The notes under the pieces: generated by a model
What the model saw: only the letters and a program-made list of their open reading frames with translations
Told to the model about the DNA's origin: nothing
Databases searched by the model: none
DNA from: Rhodococcus sp. P1Y
GTDB taxonomy: Bacteria > Actinomycetota > Actinomycetes > Mycobacteriales > Mycobacteriaceae
Direction: 5' to 3'
DNA length: 64,000 nt
Assembly (NCBI RefSeq): GCF_003641205.1
Contig: NZ_CP032762.1
Span: forward strand, 992,001-1,056,000
Part shown: in pieces, positions 44,526 to 53,204 of the stretch
Layout: every line of letters starts with the position of its first letter
Position numbering within the stretch: position 1 is the first letter of the stretch
Program-made: the position numbers and the translations under genes

Positions 44526-45842
44526 TCACACCTTCGAAGTCGTCGATTCTGCGGGCGATTGCGCGACCGACGACGACGTCGACGCCGGTGCAGTGCTTCT
44601 GGCCGACACCACGGTCACCCCGATCAGTGCGACGAGGGCGATTGCCGAGACACCGACCATCGTCACCGATACTGCCACGTTGTCGTTGCCGAGAACGCCG
44701 ACCACCGGGGCGATGATCGCGCCCGACCCGAACTGCGCGGCACCCAGCAGAGCCGCGGCGGTGCCGGCGGCCTCACCGTGGCGTGAGAGTGCGAGAGCCG
44801 GAGCATTCGGCATGACGAATCCGACAGCACCGAGAACGAACCAGAGCGGAACGAGGAAGCCGAACATCCCGCCGATTCCGGCGACCGCGAGGACGGTCAT
44901 GACCGCTGCGGCGACGAGGGCTGCCGTGAGCGCTGCAAGCACGATGCGCACCGGTGTGAAGTAGCCGAGAAGAACGACGTTGAGCTGGGACGCGCCGATC
45001 AACGCGATGGCGCCGAGTGCGAAGACGATGGCAAACTGCTGCTCGTTGAGACCGAACTCTTCCTGCAAGACGAACGACGAACCCGCGATGTAGGCGAACA
45101 GGGCTGACATCGCGAGTGCTGCGACGAGGACGAGCACGACGAACTGCCGGTCCCTCAGCAATTGTCCGTATGTGCGCACGACCGGCATGACACCGCGGCT
45201 GCGACGACGCTCGGGCGGCAGGCTCTCACGCAACGCGAACACGGCGACGATCAACAGGGCTACGCCGAGAACGGCCAATGCGCCGAACACCCAGCGCCAC
45301 GAACCGACGAGGAGTATTCCGCCGCCGATGGACGGTGCGAGGACGGGCGCAATACCCATCACGAGCATCAGCCGGGACAGAACGGTGGCTGCTGCGCGAC
45401 CGGTGAACAAGTCGCGGACCACAGCCATCGCTACGACGGCAGCGGCTGCTGCGCCGAGGCCTTGCAGTCCACGAAAGAGCCCGAGAACGGCGACGTTGGG
45501 TGCAACCACACACAGCAGGGACGCCAGAATGTGGACGGCGGTGCCGGCGATGAGCGGGATGCGTCGTCCGACGATGTCCGACAGCGGACCGATGACGAGC
45601 TGACCGAGAGCAAGACCGATGAGCGTGCCGGTCAGGGTGAGCTGGACGGCGGCCGACGTCGAGTTCAGATCGTCGACGATAGAAGGCAGTGCAGGCAGGT
45701 ACATGTCGATGGTCAGCGGACCGAGAGCAATGAGCGCACCGAGGACGAGGATGACCCTCAGTCTCTCTGCGGACGTGGGTTCCGACGATGTCGCCGGGTC
45801 GGTCGAGTTCGGGTCGGTCGCGCGTTCGGTTGCTTGCGTCAC
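44526..45842 (-). CDS. Bcr/CflA-type multidrug efflux MFS transporter
   Basis: A 438-residue 12-TM transporter. The first helix LGALIALGPLTIDMYLPALPSIVDDL (with the DMYLPA signature of the Bcr/CflA group), then LIGLALGQLVIGPLSDIVGRRIPLI (MFS motif A), GLGAAAAAVVAMAVVRDLF and RLMLVMGIAPVLAPSIGG. It should export drugs or small metabolites with proton antiport. The start was placed at GTG 45842 because residues upstream of it look intergenic; GTG 45905 is possible but overlaps the promoter region of the divergent gene at 45911. Confidence 0.92.
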   Translation of the reverse strand: MTQATERATDPNSTDPATSSEPTSAERLRVILVLGALIALGPLTIDMYLPALPSIVDDLNSTSAAVQLTLTGTLIGLALGQLVIGPLSDIVGRRIPLIAGTAVHILASLLCVVAPNVAVLGLFRGLQGLGAAAAAVVAMAVVRDLFTGRAAATVLSRLMLVMGIAPVLAPSIGGGILLVGSWRWVFGALAVLGVALLIVAVFALRESLPPERRRSRGVMPVVRTYGQLLRDRQFVVLVLVAALAMSALFAYIAGSSFVLQEEFGLNEQQFAIVFALGAIALIGASQLNVVLLGYFTPVRIVLAALTAALVAAAVMTVLAVAGIGGMFGFLVPLWFVLGAVGFVMPNAPALALSRHGEAAGTAAALLGAAQFGSGAIIAPVVGVLGNDNVAVSVTMVGVSAIALVALIGVTVVSARSTAPASTSSSVAQSPAESTTSKV

Positions 45843-45910
45843 CCAACTGACAGCAACCGCTTCTCTCGATCTGTTCCCGCTGTGATGTATTCGAACTAGG
45901 GTCACGCCCT

Positions 45911-46288
45911 GTGAGCGATTCGCGAGACACTCCGAGGCAAGCGATTGCGCGTGCCTACATCGACTCGCTTCTCTCCCACGATTCGAGTGCGGTGAAGTTC
46001 GCGTCCGGGGCACGTCGCGTCGAAAACGGCGTCACCACCGGCTTCTCCGGACCCAGGCTCTCGAAAGCGCTGAACAACGCGTTCTACTATCGGACGATTC
46101 TGGCGATCAGGAACGTCGAATTTTCCGAGTCCGGCGACACCGTGCACGCGAGATTTCTGATCGACGCCGGTGTTCGGGGCAAGCGGCTGGTGACCGTCGG
46201 GGTGGAGGAGAACTTCCTCATCCCCGACGGCACCATCCACTTCATTCGGGCGACACTTCGACTCAGATCCGGCCGGACACGTCGGTGA
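45911..46288 (+). CDS. NTF2-like small protein of unknown function
   Basis: A 125-residue protein with an NTF2-like pattern: RQAIARAYIDSLLSHDSSAVKFASGARRVENGVTTGFSGPRLSKALNNA, then two strands FYYRTILAIRNVEFSESGDTVHARFLIDAG and a C-terminal VTVGVEENFLIPDGTIHFIRATLRL. Such proteins bind small ligands or act as isomerases. I do not recognise the family. It starts with GTG 45911, diverging from the MFS gene, and overlaps the convergent aldo/keto reductase by 26 bp. Confidence 0.75.
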   Translation: MSDSRDTPRQAIARAYIDSLLSHDSSAVKFASGARRVENGVTTGFSGPRLSKALNNAFYYRTILAIRNVEFSESGDTVHARFLIDAGVRGKRLVTVGVEENFLIPDGTIHFIRATLRLRSGRTRR

Positions 46289-47204
46289 GGCGTGTGAGCT
46301 CGTCGGCGCTCAGTTTCAGCCCCGGCGCGGCGAGGAGTGCGGGAAGCTGCGCGATCTTGCTGGCACTTGCGATCGGAGCGGTGACCGACGGTTGTTCGAG
46401 CAGCCACGCGAGCGCGACGGTCGAGATCTCGGCGTCGTGGGCGTCGGCGATGTCACTCAACGCGGTGACGACATCGAGGCCCTTGTCGGTGAAGTAACCG
46501 GTCGCGAGTCGCTTGCGTGCTTGGCCTTCGAGGTCCTCACGGGTGCGGTACTTGCCGGTGAGAAATCCGGCCGCGAGCGCGAAGTACGGGAACACGCCGA
46601 GGTTGTTGTCGGTGGCGACAGGTGCAAGTTCGGCTTCGTAGTCGGCACGGGTGACGAGGTTGTAGTGCGGCTGCAGGGCGATCGGTTTTGCGAAACCGTT
46701 CTCCTCCGAGAGCGAGAGCCACTCGCGAATGCGGTCGGCCGAGTAGTTCGAGATGGCGACGTAGCGAACTTTGCCGTCTTTGACCAACTGATCGAATGCC
46801 GCAAGGGATTCCACGAGCGGGGTCTTGTCGTCGTCGTAATGCGCGTAGTAGACGTCGATGTGGTCGCTCTGAAGACGCTTCAACGACGCCTCGGCAGCGG
46901 CTGCGATGTTGTTCGGCGCCAAGCCCTTGAACTCGGGGTGCTGACTGACTTTGGTCGCGATGACCACGTCGTCCCGGTTTCCGCGAGCCGAAGTCCAATT
47001 TCCGATGATGGTCTCGGACTCTCCGCCGGAGTTGCCGTCGGCGAACGCCGAGTACGAGTCGGCAGTGTCGATGAAGTTGCCACCGCCCGCGGTGAACGCG
47101 TCGAGAATCTCGAAGGACGAGGTCTCGTCACTCGTCCATCCGAAAGTGTTTCCACCGAGAGCGAGAGGGAAAATGTCCAGATTCGAATTTCCGATGGCTG
47201 CCAA
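46263..47204 (-). CDS. aldo/keto reductase
   Basis: A 313-residue aldo/keto reductase. The TIM barrel begins LDIFPLALGGNTFGWTSDE. Catalytic residues: Asp in FIDTADSYSAF (with the Tyr), Lys in VVIATKVS, and the His in VYYAHYDDDKTPL. The NADPH-binding end is ASASKIAQL. It reduces carbonyl compounds with NADPH. The Tyr is in DSYS rather than the usual DTAxxYG, a common variation. The 3' end overlaps the gene at 45911. Upstream, about 85 bp separate it from the VOC gene. Confidence 0.93.
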   Translation of the reverse strand: MAAIGNSNLDIFPLALGGNTFGWTSDETSSFEILDAFTAGGGNFIDTADSYSAFADGNSGGESETIIGNWTSARGNRDDVVIATKVSQHPEFKGLAPNNIAAAAEASLKRLQSDHIDVYYAHYDDDKTPLVESLAAFDQLVKDGKVRYVAISNYSADRIREWLSLSEENGFAKPIALQPHYNLVTRADYEAELAPVATDNNLGVFPYFALAAGFLTGKYRTREDLEGQARKRLATGYFTDKGLDVVTALSDIADAHDAEISTVALAWLLEQPSVTAPIASASKIAQLPALLAAPGLKLSADELTRLTDVSGRI

Positions 47205-47288
47205 CAGTGACTCCTTATCTCAGCGAACTATCTCCGGTGATGGAACGCTCGGGTCGGGTGCCGGTATTCCGCGCATTCCTGCCGCCCG

Positions 47289-47807
47289 TCAGACGCGGGC
47301 TGGGCTCGAGACGCCGATTCCGCTCGGAGTGTCGATGCCGTAGCGGTCGATTTCCTTCTGCAGATCCAACGGACGGATCGATGTGGCCGCTTCGACAGCG
47401 GCGTCGTCGAGCAGGTGAAGCGGCACCAGCCACACGATCTCGAACTCCAATCCGTCGGGGTCCTTGCCGTACAGGCTCTTGGTGGAGCCGTGGTCGGATG
47501 CGCCGACCAGAGCGTTTGCCGCGGAGAGCTTCTGTGCAATCTCGGCGAGATCGGCAAGGGTCTGCACCTCCCACGCGAGGTGGTAGAGACCGACCGTGCT
47601 CCGGCCCGCGCCGCTGTCCCCTGCTGCGTCGCCGAGTTGAAAAAGTCCGAGGTCGTGGTCATTGGTGCTGGCGGAAGCGCGAAGGAACGCGGCACCGGCA
47701 CCCATCTGCATCGCGACTCGGAAGCCGAGAACGTCCGTGTAGAACGAAACGGACTTCTCGACGTTGCGTACGTACAGGACGGCGTGATTGAGCCGCTGGA
47801 TCGCCAT
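47289..47807 (-). CDS. VOC family protein, extradiol-dioxygenase-like
   Basis: A 172-residue protein of the VOC superfamily with two betaalphabetabetabeta modules: IQRLNHAVLYVRNVEKSVSFYTDVLGFRV with a His, then GLYHLAWEVQTLADLAEIAQKL with a second His, and DPDGLEFEIVWLVP with Glu. The His-His-Glu set suits a 2-His-1-carboxylate metal site, as in type I extradiol dioxygenases or glyoxalases. Target substrate unknown. A short inverted repeat, GTTGAA-AC-TTCAAC, lies 13 bp before its ATG. Confidence 0.88.
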   Translation of the reverse strand: MAIQRLNHAVLYVRNVEKSVSFYTDVLGFRVAMQMGAGAAFLRASASTNDHDLGLFQLGDAAGDSGAGRSTVGLYHLAWEVQTLADLAEIAQKLSAANALVGASDHGSTKSLYGKDPDGLEFEIVWLVPLHLLDDAAVEAATSIRPLDLQKEIDRYGIDTPSGIGVSSPARV

Positions 47808-47819
47808 GTCTTCTCCTAA

Positions 47820-47833
47820 GTTGAAACTTCAAC
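47820..47833. promoter_or_regulatory. inverted repeat upstream of VOC gene (MarR-type operator candidate)
   Basis: GTTGAA-AC-TTCAAC, a perfect 6-bp inverted repeat, with flanking AAG...CCT extending imperfectly. It lies between the start of the VOC gene (47807) and the convergent-side glycosylase end (47859). TTGAA repeats of this kind are common MarR-family sites; the nearest MarR gene is at 51573-52022 but its own candidate site differs. Confidence 0.5.
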
Positions 47834-47858
47834 CTAAGCGTACACCCGGTACCGCGAT

Positions 47859-48800
47859 CTAGTGCCAGGTGTGATCGACGAGCGGTGTTTTCGGCCCGAA
47901 TTTGGGTTTGATCGCCTTGCCGCTGACCTGCAGGAGCCGTATGGCACGAAAACGATGCGGCGCAAGAGGTTTCATGTAATCGATCATGGCCTCGTCGTCG
48001 AAGGGTTGTCCGACCAGCGACCAGCCGACGACAGCAGCGAGGTGATAGTCACCGACGGACAAGGCGTCGGGATCACCGAAGGCGCGTTGCGCAACCTCGG
48101 CGGCCGTCCAAATGCCAACGCCGGGTATGGCTCTGAGTCTCTTCGATGCGTCGGCGAACGGCATGGATGCGGTCTGTTCCAGTCTCCCCGCGACCTGTGC
48201 GCAGCGGACGATGGTCTTCGATCGCGCCGGATCGACATTTGCGAGGTGGTACTCCCACGACGGAATTCTTCGCCAGACCTCGGGGGTGGGCGGCACGTAC
48301 ATCGGCCGCGGCGTCGGGCCCGGCGCGCGGTCGCCGAATTTGGTGACGAGCGTGCGCCACGACGAGAACGCGGACAGGCCGTGCACGCGCTGTTCCAGAA
48401 TCGCCGGAACGAGTGCCTCCATGACCAATCCGGTACGACCGAGCCGCAGGTGGGGGAATTGGCGGTGGGCTTCCTTCAGCGTCGGATGTTCGGGTGCGAA
48501 GTTCGATGCGTCGTCTTCGCTACCGAGAAGAGCGGGGAGCATGCCGGTGAACTCCGCGGCGCCCTCGCCCCAGGCGGCACACCGGACGGTGGTTCTGGAG
48601 ATTTGGGTCAATCGGTAGGTGACGAGACCTGACGCAAGACGTGACGTTCGCCACACGCTGCCGGTGGCGTCTCGGTCGTAGGTGGGGTCGCCTTTGCCGC
48701 GTCTGAGCCCCGACAGACTCATGGTCATGTCGAGCGGAGACTCGGACTCGAACACCGCCGAGATCGAGTCGGTGGCGTCGGGTGAGGCGGACGGGAGCAT
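47859..48800 (-). CDS. DNA-3-methyladenine glycosylase (AlkA-like, HhH-GPD)
   Basis: A 313-residue HhH-GPD superfamily glycosylase. The helix-hairpin-helix is LRAIPGVGIWTAAEVAQRAFGDPDAL and the catalytic Asp is in the next SVGDYHL. The AlkA-like N-terminal part includes LGRTGLVMEALVPAILEQRV. It excises alkylated bases such as 3-methyladenine. The ATG at 48800 is chosen, though TTG 48809 and GTG 48803 are in frame. Whether it belongs to an adaptive-response regulon cannot be told; no Ada gene is adjacent. Confidence 0.9.
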   Translation of the reverse strand: MLPSASPDATDSISAVFESESPLDMTMSLSGLRRGKGDPTYDRDATGSVWRTSRLASGLVTYRLTQISRTTVRCAAWGEGAAEFTGMLPALLGSEDDASNFAPEHPTLKEAHRQFPHLRLGRTGLVMEALVPAILEQRVHGLSAFSSWRTLVTKFGDRAPGPTPRPMYVPPTPEVWRRIPSWEYHLANVDPARSKTIVRCAQVAGRLEQTASMPFADASKRLRAIPGVGIWTAAEVAQRAFGDPDALSVGDYHLAAVVGWSLVGQPFDDEAMIDYMKPLAPHRFRAIRLLQVSGKAIKPKFGPKTPLVDHTWH

Positions 48801-48849
48801 CACCGACAAGACTATCCGCCCTCACCGACGCCCGGCTGAGATGTCGGGT

Positions 48850-49872
48850 CTAGTCGAATCCGCCCGCCACGGCGACGACCGTCCGACCGATGAGCTGTCC
48901 CGTCGAAATGCTGTCGAGCGCAGCCTGCACATTCGAGACAGGGACCTCGGTGGTGAGCAGGTCGAGCCGGTGCGGCCGAAGGTCCGTCTCGAGTTGCTGC
49001 CAGATTGCCCGACGCTCGGCGATGGGTAGCTGAACGGAGTCGATTCCGAGCAGGGAGACGCCTCGCAGAATGAACGGGAGCACCGTCGTCGCGAGTTGAG
49101 CGCCGCCGGTCAGCCCACTTGCTGCGACAGCACCGCCGTATCGAAGCGTGCTCAACACATGGGCGAGAGTCTTACCTCCCACGCAATCGACCGCGCCTGC
49201 CCATTCGGTGCGACCGAGCGGGCGCGGCTTCGCGTCGGGATCGCTGGGGAGCCGGGCGATAACGTTCGACGCGCCGAGACCGGTCAGCACGTCGGCGGCC
49301 GCATCCTTGCCCGTCGACGCGTGTACGTCGAACCCGGCGGCCGACAACAGGTCGACGCTCACCGTTCCGACTCCACCACTGGCTCCGGTGACGAGAATCG
49401 GGCCGTCGGACGGGGTGATGCCCGCAGCCTGCAGCGCGAGCACGCTCATCGCTGCGGTGAAGCCCGCGGTGCCGATGGTTGCTGCTTCGCGCGTCGACAG
49501 TGTCGTCAACGGAACGACCCACTCCGCCCGAACCCGCGCGTACTCGGCGTAGCCACCGTGTTGCGCGGTCCCGATGTCGTATCCATGTGCGACGACTCGT
49601 TGCCCGACTGCGAAGTCTGCGCTGGTGGATTCGACGACCGTCCCGGCGATGTCGATTCCCGGCACGATCGGGTACTCCTTGACCACTCCGCCTTTGGGGG
49701 TGATAGCCAACGCGTCCTTGAAATTGACCGAGGAGTACTCGACCGCGATGGTGACCGAAGGGCCGTCGACGGTAGGGAGAAACGACGAGTCGACGGTCTC
49801 ACGGCTGAGTGTGATTCCATCCGATTCGCGTGCTACGAGAGCGGAAAACGACGATGGCACAGGCTCGGTCAT
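48850..49872 (-). CDS. MDR family oxidoreductase, AcuI/YhdH-type acryloyl-CoA reductase-like
   Basis: A 340-residue MDR protein of the YhdH/AcuI group: VEYSSVNFKDALAITPKGGVVKEYPIVPGIDIAG, GYDIGTAQHGGYAEYARVRAEWVVPL, GTAGFTAAMSVLAL, cofactor motif VTGASGGVGTVSVDLLSAAGF, and GGKTLAHVLSTLRYGGAVAASGLTGG. AcuI reduces acryloyl-CoA to propionyl-CoA with NADPH; other members reduce quinones. The ATG at 49872 has GAAAGGA about 9 nt upstream. It diverges from the RNase H gene. Confidence 0.92.
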   Translation of the reverse strand: MTEPVPSSFSALVARESDGITLSRETVDSSFLPTVDGPSVTIAVEYSSVNFKDALAITPKGGVVKEYPIVPGIDIAGTVVESTSADFAVGQRVVAHGYDIGTAQHGGYAEYARVRAEWVVPLTTLSTREAATIGTAGFTAAMSVLALQAAGITPSDGPILVTGASGGVGTVSVDLLSAAGFDVHASTGKDAAADVLTGLGASNVIARLPSDPDAKPRPLGRTEWAGAVDCVGGKTLAHVLSTLRYGGAVAASGLTGGAQLATTVLPFILRGVSLLGIDSVQLPIAERRAIWQQLETDLRPHRLDLLTTEVPVSNVQAALDSISTGQLIGRTVVAVAGGFD

Positions 49873-49970
49873 TCGCAGTGTCCTTTCTTGTCTTCTGCAG
49901 TGTTCTCACACTAACTGTCGTAGGCGCGGCGCCTGTTGTTTGTCGGTGCTCCGAAGTAGGGTGCTGTCCT

Positions 49971-50585
49971 GTGATCATCGTGAGTACGGACGGCTCGTGT
50001 CTGCGCAACCCGGGTGGGGCAATCGGCTGGGCGTGGGTCAATCACACGGGGCCGAGCGACTCTGGTGGCGAGGCGTCGGGAACCAATCAGATTGCCGAAC
50101 TGCGTGCGCTACTGGAAGCTGTTCTCGCGCATCCGGGTGACGAGCCGATGCTCATCGAGTCCGATTCTCAGTACGCCATCAAGTGCGCGTCCGAATGGTT
50201 GGCGGGATGGAAGCGTAAGGGGTGGAAGACAGCGGGTGGTACGCCCGTGCGCAACCTCGAACTCGTCCAGAGCATCGACCGTGCCATCACCGAACGCACT
50301 GGCCCCGTCCGATTCCGGTGGGTACGCGGACACGTGGGTAACCACTTCAACGAGGCGGCCGACGCACTCGCCGGTGAAGCCGCGCGTGCTGTTGCGGCAG
50401 GTGGACCGACCAGTAAGCGTGCGGCGGATCCGGTCGAAGCGCTGGCGCCGTCCGAATCAGTGGTCGCGGCAACCCCAGTCAAGCGGTCGGCTCCGGCTCA
50501 GCGGTCTGCTTCGACCACGCGACCTGCACAGTCTCAGCGGCCTGCACAGTCTCAGTCCGCGGACGAGGTAGCAACTCTGTTCTGA
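49971..50585 (+). CDS. ribonuclease HI
   Basis: A 204-residue protein with a type I RNase H domain. The metal ligands are Asp7 in STDGS, Glu43 in AELRALLEA, Asp65 in ESDSQYAI and Asp131 in NEAADALAGE, with His121 in VRGHVGNH. It removes RNA from RNA:DNA hybrids. The GTG at 49971 starts three residues before the first conserved strand. The C-terminal extension from about residue 140 is Ala/Ser/Arg/Gln-rich, ending with a duplicated RPAQSQ encoded by an 18-bp tandem repeat, and is not part of the fold. Confidence 0.93.
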   Translation: MIIVSTDGSCLRNPGGAIGWAWVNHTGPSDSGGEASGTNQIAELRALLEAVLAHPGDEPMLIESDSQYAIKCASEWLAGWKRKGWKTAGGTPVRNLELVQSIDRAITERTGPVRFRWVRGHVGNHFNEAADALAGEAARAVAAGGPTSKRAADPVEALAPSESVVAATPVKRSAPAQRSASTTRPAQSQRPAQSQSADEVATLF

Positions 50586-50640
50586 ACGGGACGCGGGCTG
50601 GTTGTGAACGCCGGGCCGGTTGTGGGCCCGGTCCAGCCCC

Positions 50641-51576
50641 TCACGCCCGGGGCTTGATCCTCGAGTTCGGCAACTCGGGGGCGGGCAATCTGAAACCAGG
50701 CTTGCTGTATCCGTCGACGACACCGAACTGTTCGCTGCCGTTGGCCAGCCCTGCCTGCCAGGCTGCCCGGTACTCCACGATGTCCTCATGCGAACGACCC
50801 ATGAAGTTCCACCACATCACCACCTGTTCGCCGAAGGGCGGACCACCGAGCAGAAGCATTCTCGCGGATGATGTTCCCGTGTTGCGCAACGTGATCGTCG
50901 CGAGGCCAGGCGCGAGGTAGCCGAGTTCGGCACGGGCCAGAGCTGTTCCCTCCGATTCCAGGGTTCCTTCGAGTTCCAGGGTTCCCTCGTCGACGATGAT
51001 GCCGTGCTCGAAGGACGAGTCGACGTCGAGACGGACGGTGGCCCCGGCGTCGAGGACGATCTCGGCGCCGAGCAACGGTGTGAAGGTATCCACCGGTGAC
51101 ACCTCGCCGGCGAGTGATCCCAGGAACACCCGCAGCTCCGCGCCGTCGATGGATTTGGCATCTGGCACGTAGTGCTCGAAGCTCGGCTTCGTGAACCGGG
51201 CGGCGGCAGGCAGTGCCACCCACAACTGCATGCCGTGCAGAAGGGCGGTGTTCGGCGTCGACACCTCCGAATGCGAGATGCCGCGCCCTGCAGTCATCAG
51301 GTTGAGCTCGCCCGGTCGGACCATGGCGTGCGAGCCGATGCTGTCTCGGTGCTCGATCTCACCGGAGAACAACCAGCTGACGGTCTGTAGGCCGGTATGT
51401 GGATGGGGTGGAACGTCCATGCCACCGGAGCGCGAAACGTCGTCGGGGCCATAGTGGTCGGCGAAACACCATGCGCCGATCAGCGTGCGCTGCTTGGTCG
51501 GCAGCGTGCGACGAACCGTCATGGCCCGCGGACCGCCGAGTGGTACTTCGCGTGGGTCGATCACTTCTACAGTCAT
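50641..51576 (-). CDS. pirin family protein
   Basis: A 311-residue pirin, a two-domain cupin. Metal-binding residues are in VPPHPHTGLQTVSWLFSGEIEHRDS and the His/Glu of ISHSEVSTPN. The C-terminal cupin is partly extended by the repeat LELEGTLESEG. Pirins act as quercetinases or as redox-sensitive co-regulators. Its ATG overlaps the MarR stop (ATGA), and MarR in turn overlaps an LLM oxidoreductase gene, so the three form one operon. Confidence 0.92.
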   Translation of the reverse strand: MTVEVIDPREVPLGGPRAMTVRRTLPTKQRTLIGAWCFADHYGPDDVSRSGGMDVPPHPHTGLQTVSWLFSGEIEHRDSIGSHAMVRPGELNLMTAGRGISHSEVSTPNTALLHGMQLWVALPAAARFTKPSFEHYVPDAKSIDGAELRVFLGSLAGEVSPVDTFTPLLGAEIVLDAGATVRLDVDSSFEHGIIVDEGTLELEGTLESEGTALARAELGYLAPGLATITLRNTGTSSARMLLLGGPPFGEQVVMWWNFMGRSHEDIVEYRAAWQAGLANGSEQFGVVDGYSKPGFRLPAPELPNSRIKPRA

Positions 51577-52022
51577 GAGATGTCCTCCTGGGCGAGCCGA
51601 AGCTTGGTGCACAAGGCGTCCAACGTTGTGAGTTCGTCGTCGGACAATGCGTCGCCGACGTATCGCCGAATTCTCGCGGCGTGCTTGCGGCCGATCTCGC
51701 GTTGCAGGGTCAGCCCGTCGTCGGTGAGGACGACGACGGTGCCGCGCTTGTCGGTCGGATCTGGCTCGCGTGCAACGTAACCCAGCTTCTCCAGGCGCTC
51801 GCACAGCCTGCTGAGCGAAGGTTGGCTGAGCAGAATTTCGTTGTTCAGGTCGTGCAGTCGGAGCCTGTGGGTCGTGCACTTGGTGAGCGTGAACAGCACG
51901 TCGTACTCGCGCAGACTGATCGGGCCCCAGATGTCGTCGGCGGTGAACCGGCGCATCAGCGACACCTGGGAGCGAAAGAGAGACTCCCAGGCGTCGACTG
52001 CCAACCGAGTACTAGACGGCAA
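51573..52022 (-). CDS. MarR family transcriptional regulator
   Basis: A 149-residue MarR protein with the winged helix: LREYDVLFTLTKCTTHRLRLHDLNNEILLSQPSLSRLCERLEKLGYVAREPDPTDKRGTVVVLTDDGLTLQREI. The TTG at 52022 was chosen because AAGGAG lies 7 nt before it and because it gives a normal-length protein; it starts 11 bp inside the LLM gene, so translation is coupled. The operon's own promoter has the inverted repeat at 53129-53152, its likely operator. Phenolic or aromatic inducers are typical for MarR. Confidence 0.9.
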   Translation of the reverse strand: MPSSTRLAVDAWESLFRSQVSLMRRFTADDIWGPISLREYDVLFTLTKCTTHRLRLHDLNNEILLSQPSLSRLCERLEKLGYVAREPDPTDKRGTVVVLTDDGLTLQREIGRKHAARIRRYVGDALSDDELTTLDALCTKLRLAQEDIS

Positions 52023-53103
52023 CAGCTGTCTCCTTCTGTGCGAGCACGCTCGCGTGCGTCGGAGGATTCTCGGGCACACCCTCGGGGCGTCGAGCGGCGA
52101 ACTCCTTGCGGAGGGTCGGAACAACCTCCTCGCCGAGCAGGTCGAGCTGCTCGAGCACTGTCTTCAGCGGCAGGCCCGCGTGATCCATCAGGAACAGTTG
52201 ACGCTGGTAGTCGCCGAAGAAGTCCGCGAATGCGAGTGTCTTCTCAATGACCTGTTGCGGAGATCCGACCGTCAGCGGCGTTTGCTCGGTGAATTCCTCC
52301 ATGGTCGGTCCGTGGCCGTAGACGGGCGCGTTGTCGAAGTAGGGACGGAATTCGTTCACTGCGTCCTGGCTGTTCTTACGCATGAACACCTGACCGCCGA
52401 GGCCGACGATGGCCTGATCCGCGCGGCCGTGTCCGTAGTGCTCGTAGCGCTCGCGGTAGAGGTTGATGAGCTGTATGTAGTGCTCTTTCGGCCAGAAGAT
52501 GTTGTTCGCGAAGAATCCGTCACCGTGGTACGCGGCGATCTCTGCGATCTCCGGGCTGCGGATCGAACCGTGCCAGACGAACGGTGGGATGTCGTCGAGC
52601 GGGCGAGGCGTCGAGGTGAAGCTGTCCAGAGGCGTCCGGAAGTTGCCCTTCCACGTCACGGCCTCCTCCGTCCACAGGCGTCGCAGCAATTGGTAGTTCT
52701 CGAGCGCGAGGGGGATGCCCTGACGAATGTCCTTGCCGAACCACGGGTAGACCGGGCCGGTGTTGCCGCGACCCATGATGAGGTCGACGCGTCCCTCCGA
52801 CAGATGCTGCAGCATCGCGTAGTCCTCGGCGATCTTCACCGGATCGTTGGTGGTGATCAGCGTCGTCGACGTCGACAGAATCAGCTGCTCGGTCTGCGCG
52901 GCGATGTAGCCGAGCATCGTCGTCGGCGAAGACGGGACGAACGGTGGGTTGTGGTGCTCGCCCGTCGCAAAGACGTCGAGGCCGACGTCCTCGGCGTGCT
53001 TGGCGATGGTGACCATCGCTTTGATGCGCTCGTGTTCGGTGGGTGCGCGACCGGTGGTGGGGTCGACGGTGACGTCACCGACGGTGAAGATTCCGAACTG
53101 CAT
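52012..53103 (-). CDS. LLM class flavin-dependent oxidoreductase
   Basis: A 363-residue luciferase-like monooxygenase: MQFGIFTVGDVTVDPTTG, DVGLDVFATGEHHNPPFVPSSPTTMLGYIAAQTEQLILSTSTTLITTNDPVKIAEDYAMLQHLSEGRVDLIMGRGNTGPVYPWFG. The typical EHHNPPF substrate loop is present. It is the first gene of an LLM-MarR-pirin operon, with two coupled overlaps. The substrate is unknown. The ATG at 53103 was chosen; the longer in-frame extension falls in the promoter region. Confidence 0.92.
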   Translation of the reverse strand: MQFGIFTVGDVTVDPTTGRAPTEHERIKAMVTIAKHAEDVGLDVFATGEHHNPPFVPSSPTTMLGYIAAQTEQLILSTSTTLITTNDPVKIAEDYAMLQHLSEGRVDLIMGRGNTGPVYPWFGKDIRQGIPLALENYQLLRRLWTEEAVTWKGNFRTPLDSFTSTPRPLDDIPPFVWHGSIRSPEIAEIAAYHGDGFFANNIFWPKEHYIQLINLYRERYEHYGHGRADQAIVGLGGQVFMRKNSQDAVNEFRPYFDNAPVYGHGPTMEEFTEQTPLTVGSPQQVIEKTLAFADFFGDYQRQLFLMDHAGLPLKTVLEQLDLLGEEVVPTLRKEFAARRPEGVPENPPTHASVLAQKETAVAV

Positions 53104-53128
53104 GGCTTGCTCCCTTGCCGACGTTCCA

Positions 53129-53152
53129 GCAAACACAGGTTCATGCGTTTGC
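53129..53152. promoter_or_regulatory. MarR operator candidate upstream of the LLM operon
   Basis: GCAAACACA-GGTTCA-TGCGTTTGC, 9-bp arms with one mismatch and a 6-bp spacer, 26-49 bp upstream of the LLM start codon. Confidence 0.55.
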
Positions 53153-53204
53153 ATTGACTTTCATCGTAACGGGAGGAACGCCCGATGTATTCCGACGCGG
53201 CTTA

